From: Spirogloea muscicola
Lineage: Eukaryota; Streptophyta; Zygnematophyceae; Spirogloeales; Spirogloeaceae
NCBI GenBank assembly: GCA_009602725.1
Contig: WELB01000147.1
Location: 8,790 to 30,459, forward strand
Direction of reading: 5' to 3'
Length of the DNA: 21,670 nt
Below, piece after piece: positions 20,201-21,670 of the stretch. The position numbers and the translations under genes are program-made. The stretch's first letter is position 1. Each line of letters begins with the position of its first letter. The notes under the pieces are model-generated. The model saw nothing but the letters and a program-made list of their open reading frames with translations, was not told the origin of the DNA and made no database searches.

Positions 20201-21587
20201 GTTCCAGATTAGGCGAGGTTGTGAAGTCGTAATCACCATGGTCAAAAAGCTCTCCTAAAGGGCTGGAAGAGTTTGTTCGCCGTGCTTGCTTCCCATCGAC
20301 AGCGTCAAATGTCTGCGCACCACGACCAGCGAATCAAGCACAATCCCCTGCTTAGCTCAGCCTCAGTACATTTTCCTCCTTGGTGACATGTGACAGGCTC
20401 AATCCTGCACTCTTTATTGCTGGGTGTTCAGTTTGTAAACAAAATGCTGTGTGCAGTCAGAAGATACCAGGCACGGAGAAAGATGGACCAAGCAGAGATT
20501 ACGTACTTACCTGATAAAGGAAGAGGAAGAGACCGTGAATGAAGTATATCCATTTCGGGGATGGTGTCACCAATTGCGGCGAATAATACTGGACAGTCAG
20601 TGTGTTCCCCCAATTAATTCAACTCAACCAGCTGCTGAAGACATGTAGTAAGCCCCAGATTGCTAGATATTGTTCTGCATGGACACTTGAAACTGATTCA
20701 CAGCACAACACACTTTCAAACATTGAGCTGAGGGCTCTCAAACTTACATAGCTTATCAAGCCAGAAGCAACAATGAAGCCAAAGCCGATCAACGTGACCT
20801 GCAAAGTACAGATAGCCACAGCTCCAAATGATTCCACAGCAAGGGATGCTCGTGAAACGAAGTCTGTAGAGGACTCTTGGCTATGAGCAATCCAGAACTT
20901 GCAAGCATATACATGTGCTGTACAACTATACAGGATGGTCTACCCAGTGGACACTCTGTCCTGATTGCCCTGCCAACAGGGTTTCTATTGACCACGCCAC
21001 AACCTTCGAACGGCAGGGAAACCATGCATGTGCTGATCATGAGCTTTCAGCTCTCAGCCAAACCACAGCTGTTGATAGGCTAAGCTGTGCAAGTACTATG
21101 CAGCCGCTTGCAAGGAGCGCAGCGCTCTCGACGGTCTGGGCAGCAACAGATCAGAACACAAGCTCACCGTGTTTGGCCTGTTAAGAGGGACAGAAGCAAC
21201 ACAAAAGGCTCAGAAGTTGCTGGAAAGGGCAAGAGCTCAGTCACAACACAAGAGCCTATTCAGGAGCCTCCTGCGCTAAGGCGCAAGCGACAATGGGGAC
21301 TCGCACCCATGTTGCATCCCGTAATCAACGTCGTCATCAAAGGAGGATGTGTAACTGAGCCTGCACCAGCGCCGCAGGCGACCCACTAGAGCTGTAGAGC
21401 TGCTTGCGGGCGCGCGTGCTTGGCGGCGGGGCGGGCCAAGGCTCACTCACGCGACCCAGAGGGGGAAGATGAGCACGAATCTCTGCCAGAAGGGGTTGAG
21501 GACGTATTTGGAGACGTAGGACTTGTCCAGCCCGCTGTACTTGTACTTGCGCAGCGCCTCCGCCCCGTGCTGACTGATGTACGGCAT
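17286..21587 (-). CDS. AAPT1: Aminoalcohol (choline/ethanolamine) phosphotransferase
   Basis: Transfers phosphocholine or phosphoethanolamine from the CDP-alcohol to diacylglycerol, the last step of the Kennedy pathway, in the ER membrane. Seventeen exons join in phase: 21587-21451, 21177-21168, 20798-20748, 20588-20511, 20312-20237, 20105-20083, 19900-19800, 19572-19478, 19256-19188, 19025-18956, 18784-18718, 18543-18503, 18361-18277, 18110-18048, 17873-17815, 17511-17459, 17362-17286. The product is 384 aa, against 389 in Arabidopsis AAPT1, and aligns with it end to end. The CDP-alcohol phosphotransferase motif DG-x2-AR-x8-G-x3-D-x3-D is complete (D98 G99, A102 R103, G112, D116, D120). Other conserved strings are [55 protein letters not shown] and PLIDELWML. 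Several hydrophobic segments are visible. The exon-13 donor could be 18280 or 18277; 18277 retains the conserved V. The end at CFR-TGA coincides with a possible GT donor, so a few extra residues from a further exon cannot be excluded. The start is the first ATG in frame. Confidence 0.95.
21168..21177 (-). other. 10-nt microexon of the aminoalcohol phosphotransferase
   Basis: Exon 1 ends in codon phase 2 (V-GC) and exon 3 starts with VTLIGF. The family requires 'APNxxT' between them. The only sequence in the 650-base gap that supplies it is GCCAAACACG, preceded by CTTAACAG and followed by GTGAGC. Joining gives LWV-APNT-VTLIGF, matching plant LWMPPNMITLMGF. Confidence 0.85.
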
Positions 21588-21670
21588 CGCGGCGCCGCGG
21601 TGAGCGCCGCCAGCCCAGCGCGCCGCAGCACGCCGCCTCGGCCTTGCTGGCACGCCGGAGCGCCGGCGGC
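21588..21670 (-). promoter_or_regulatory. 5' leader / promoter edge of the phosphotransferase gene
   Basis: GC-rich DNA upstream of the ATG at 21587. The coding frame continues open to a GTG at 21653 without another ATG. No TATA-like element lies in the 83 bases visible. Confidence 0.4.

Noticed and set aside
20990-21020. GTTCGAA on the minus strand, like a tRNA T-loop
   Set aside because: The flanking bases do not form the 5-bp T-stem and no anticodon or acceptor arm can be drawn around it.

Overview
The window is nuclear DNA of a photosynthetic eukaryote, most probably a green alga. A trebouxiophyte-like chlorophyte is my best guess, but it is not proven. The evidence is four intron-rich genes whose conceptual proteins match plant and algal families along their whole length, short introns of roughly 60-450 nt, GC-rich gene starts with GCC/GCG runs, and a plant-type telo-box. 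I saw no bacterial operon, CRISPR array, rRNA or convincing tRNA. I rebuilt the splice structures by hand, requiring consistent intron phase and agreement with the family sequence, so each exon boundary is a prediction.

Layout: (1) 1-310, a GC-rich edge that may hold the start of a gene leaving to the left. (2) About 310-1020, a decayed frame resembling the C-terminal part of an algal non-LTR retrotransposon reverse transcriptase, on the minus strand just behind the next gene. (3) 4017-1025 (minus), bifunctional UMP synthase, 8 exons. (4) 4018-5012, a divergent promoter region with a telo-box and an upstream ORF. (5) 5013-10050 (plus), a nodulin-like/NFD4 major-facilitator transporter, 16 exons. 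(6) 10051-11704, a convergent spacer. (7) 15071-11705 (minus), a two-domain thioredoxin/GST-N-like protein, probably plastid-targeted, 13 exons, with three successive GC-AG introns around its CPFC active site. (8) 15072-15477, a compact bidirectional promoter with CCAAT, G-box and TATA-like elements. (9) About 15478-16466 (plus), an unrecognised small gene. (10) 16467-17285, a convergent spacer. (11) 21587-17286 (minus), aminoalcohol phosphotransferase, 17 exons including a 10-nt microexon.

The genes look like an ordinary chromosomal neighbourhood, not a dedicated system. The only biochemical link I can name is indirect: UMP synthase feeds the UTP/CTP pool, and CTP is needed for the CDP-choline/CDP-ethanolamine used by the phosphotransferase. 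The most unusual signals are in gene architecture: consecutive GC-AG introns bracketing a catalytic exon, very small coding exons, and an uncharacterised gene sharing a promoter with a putative plastid redox protein.
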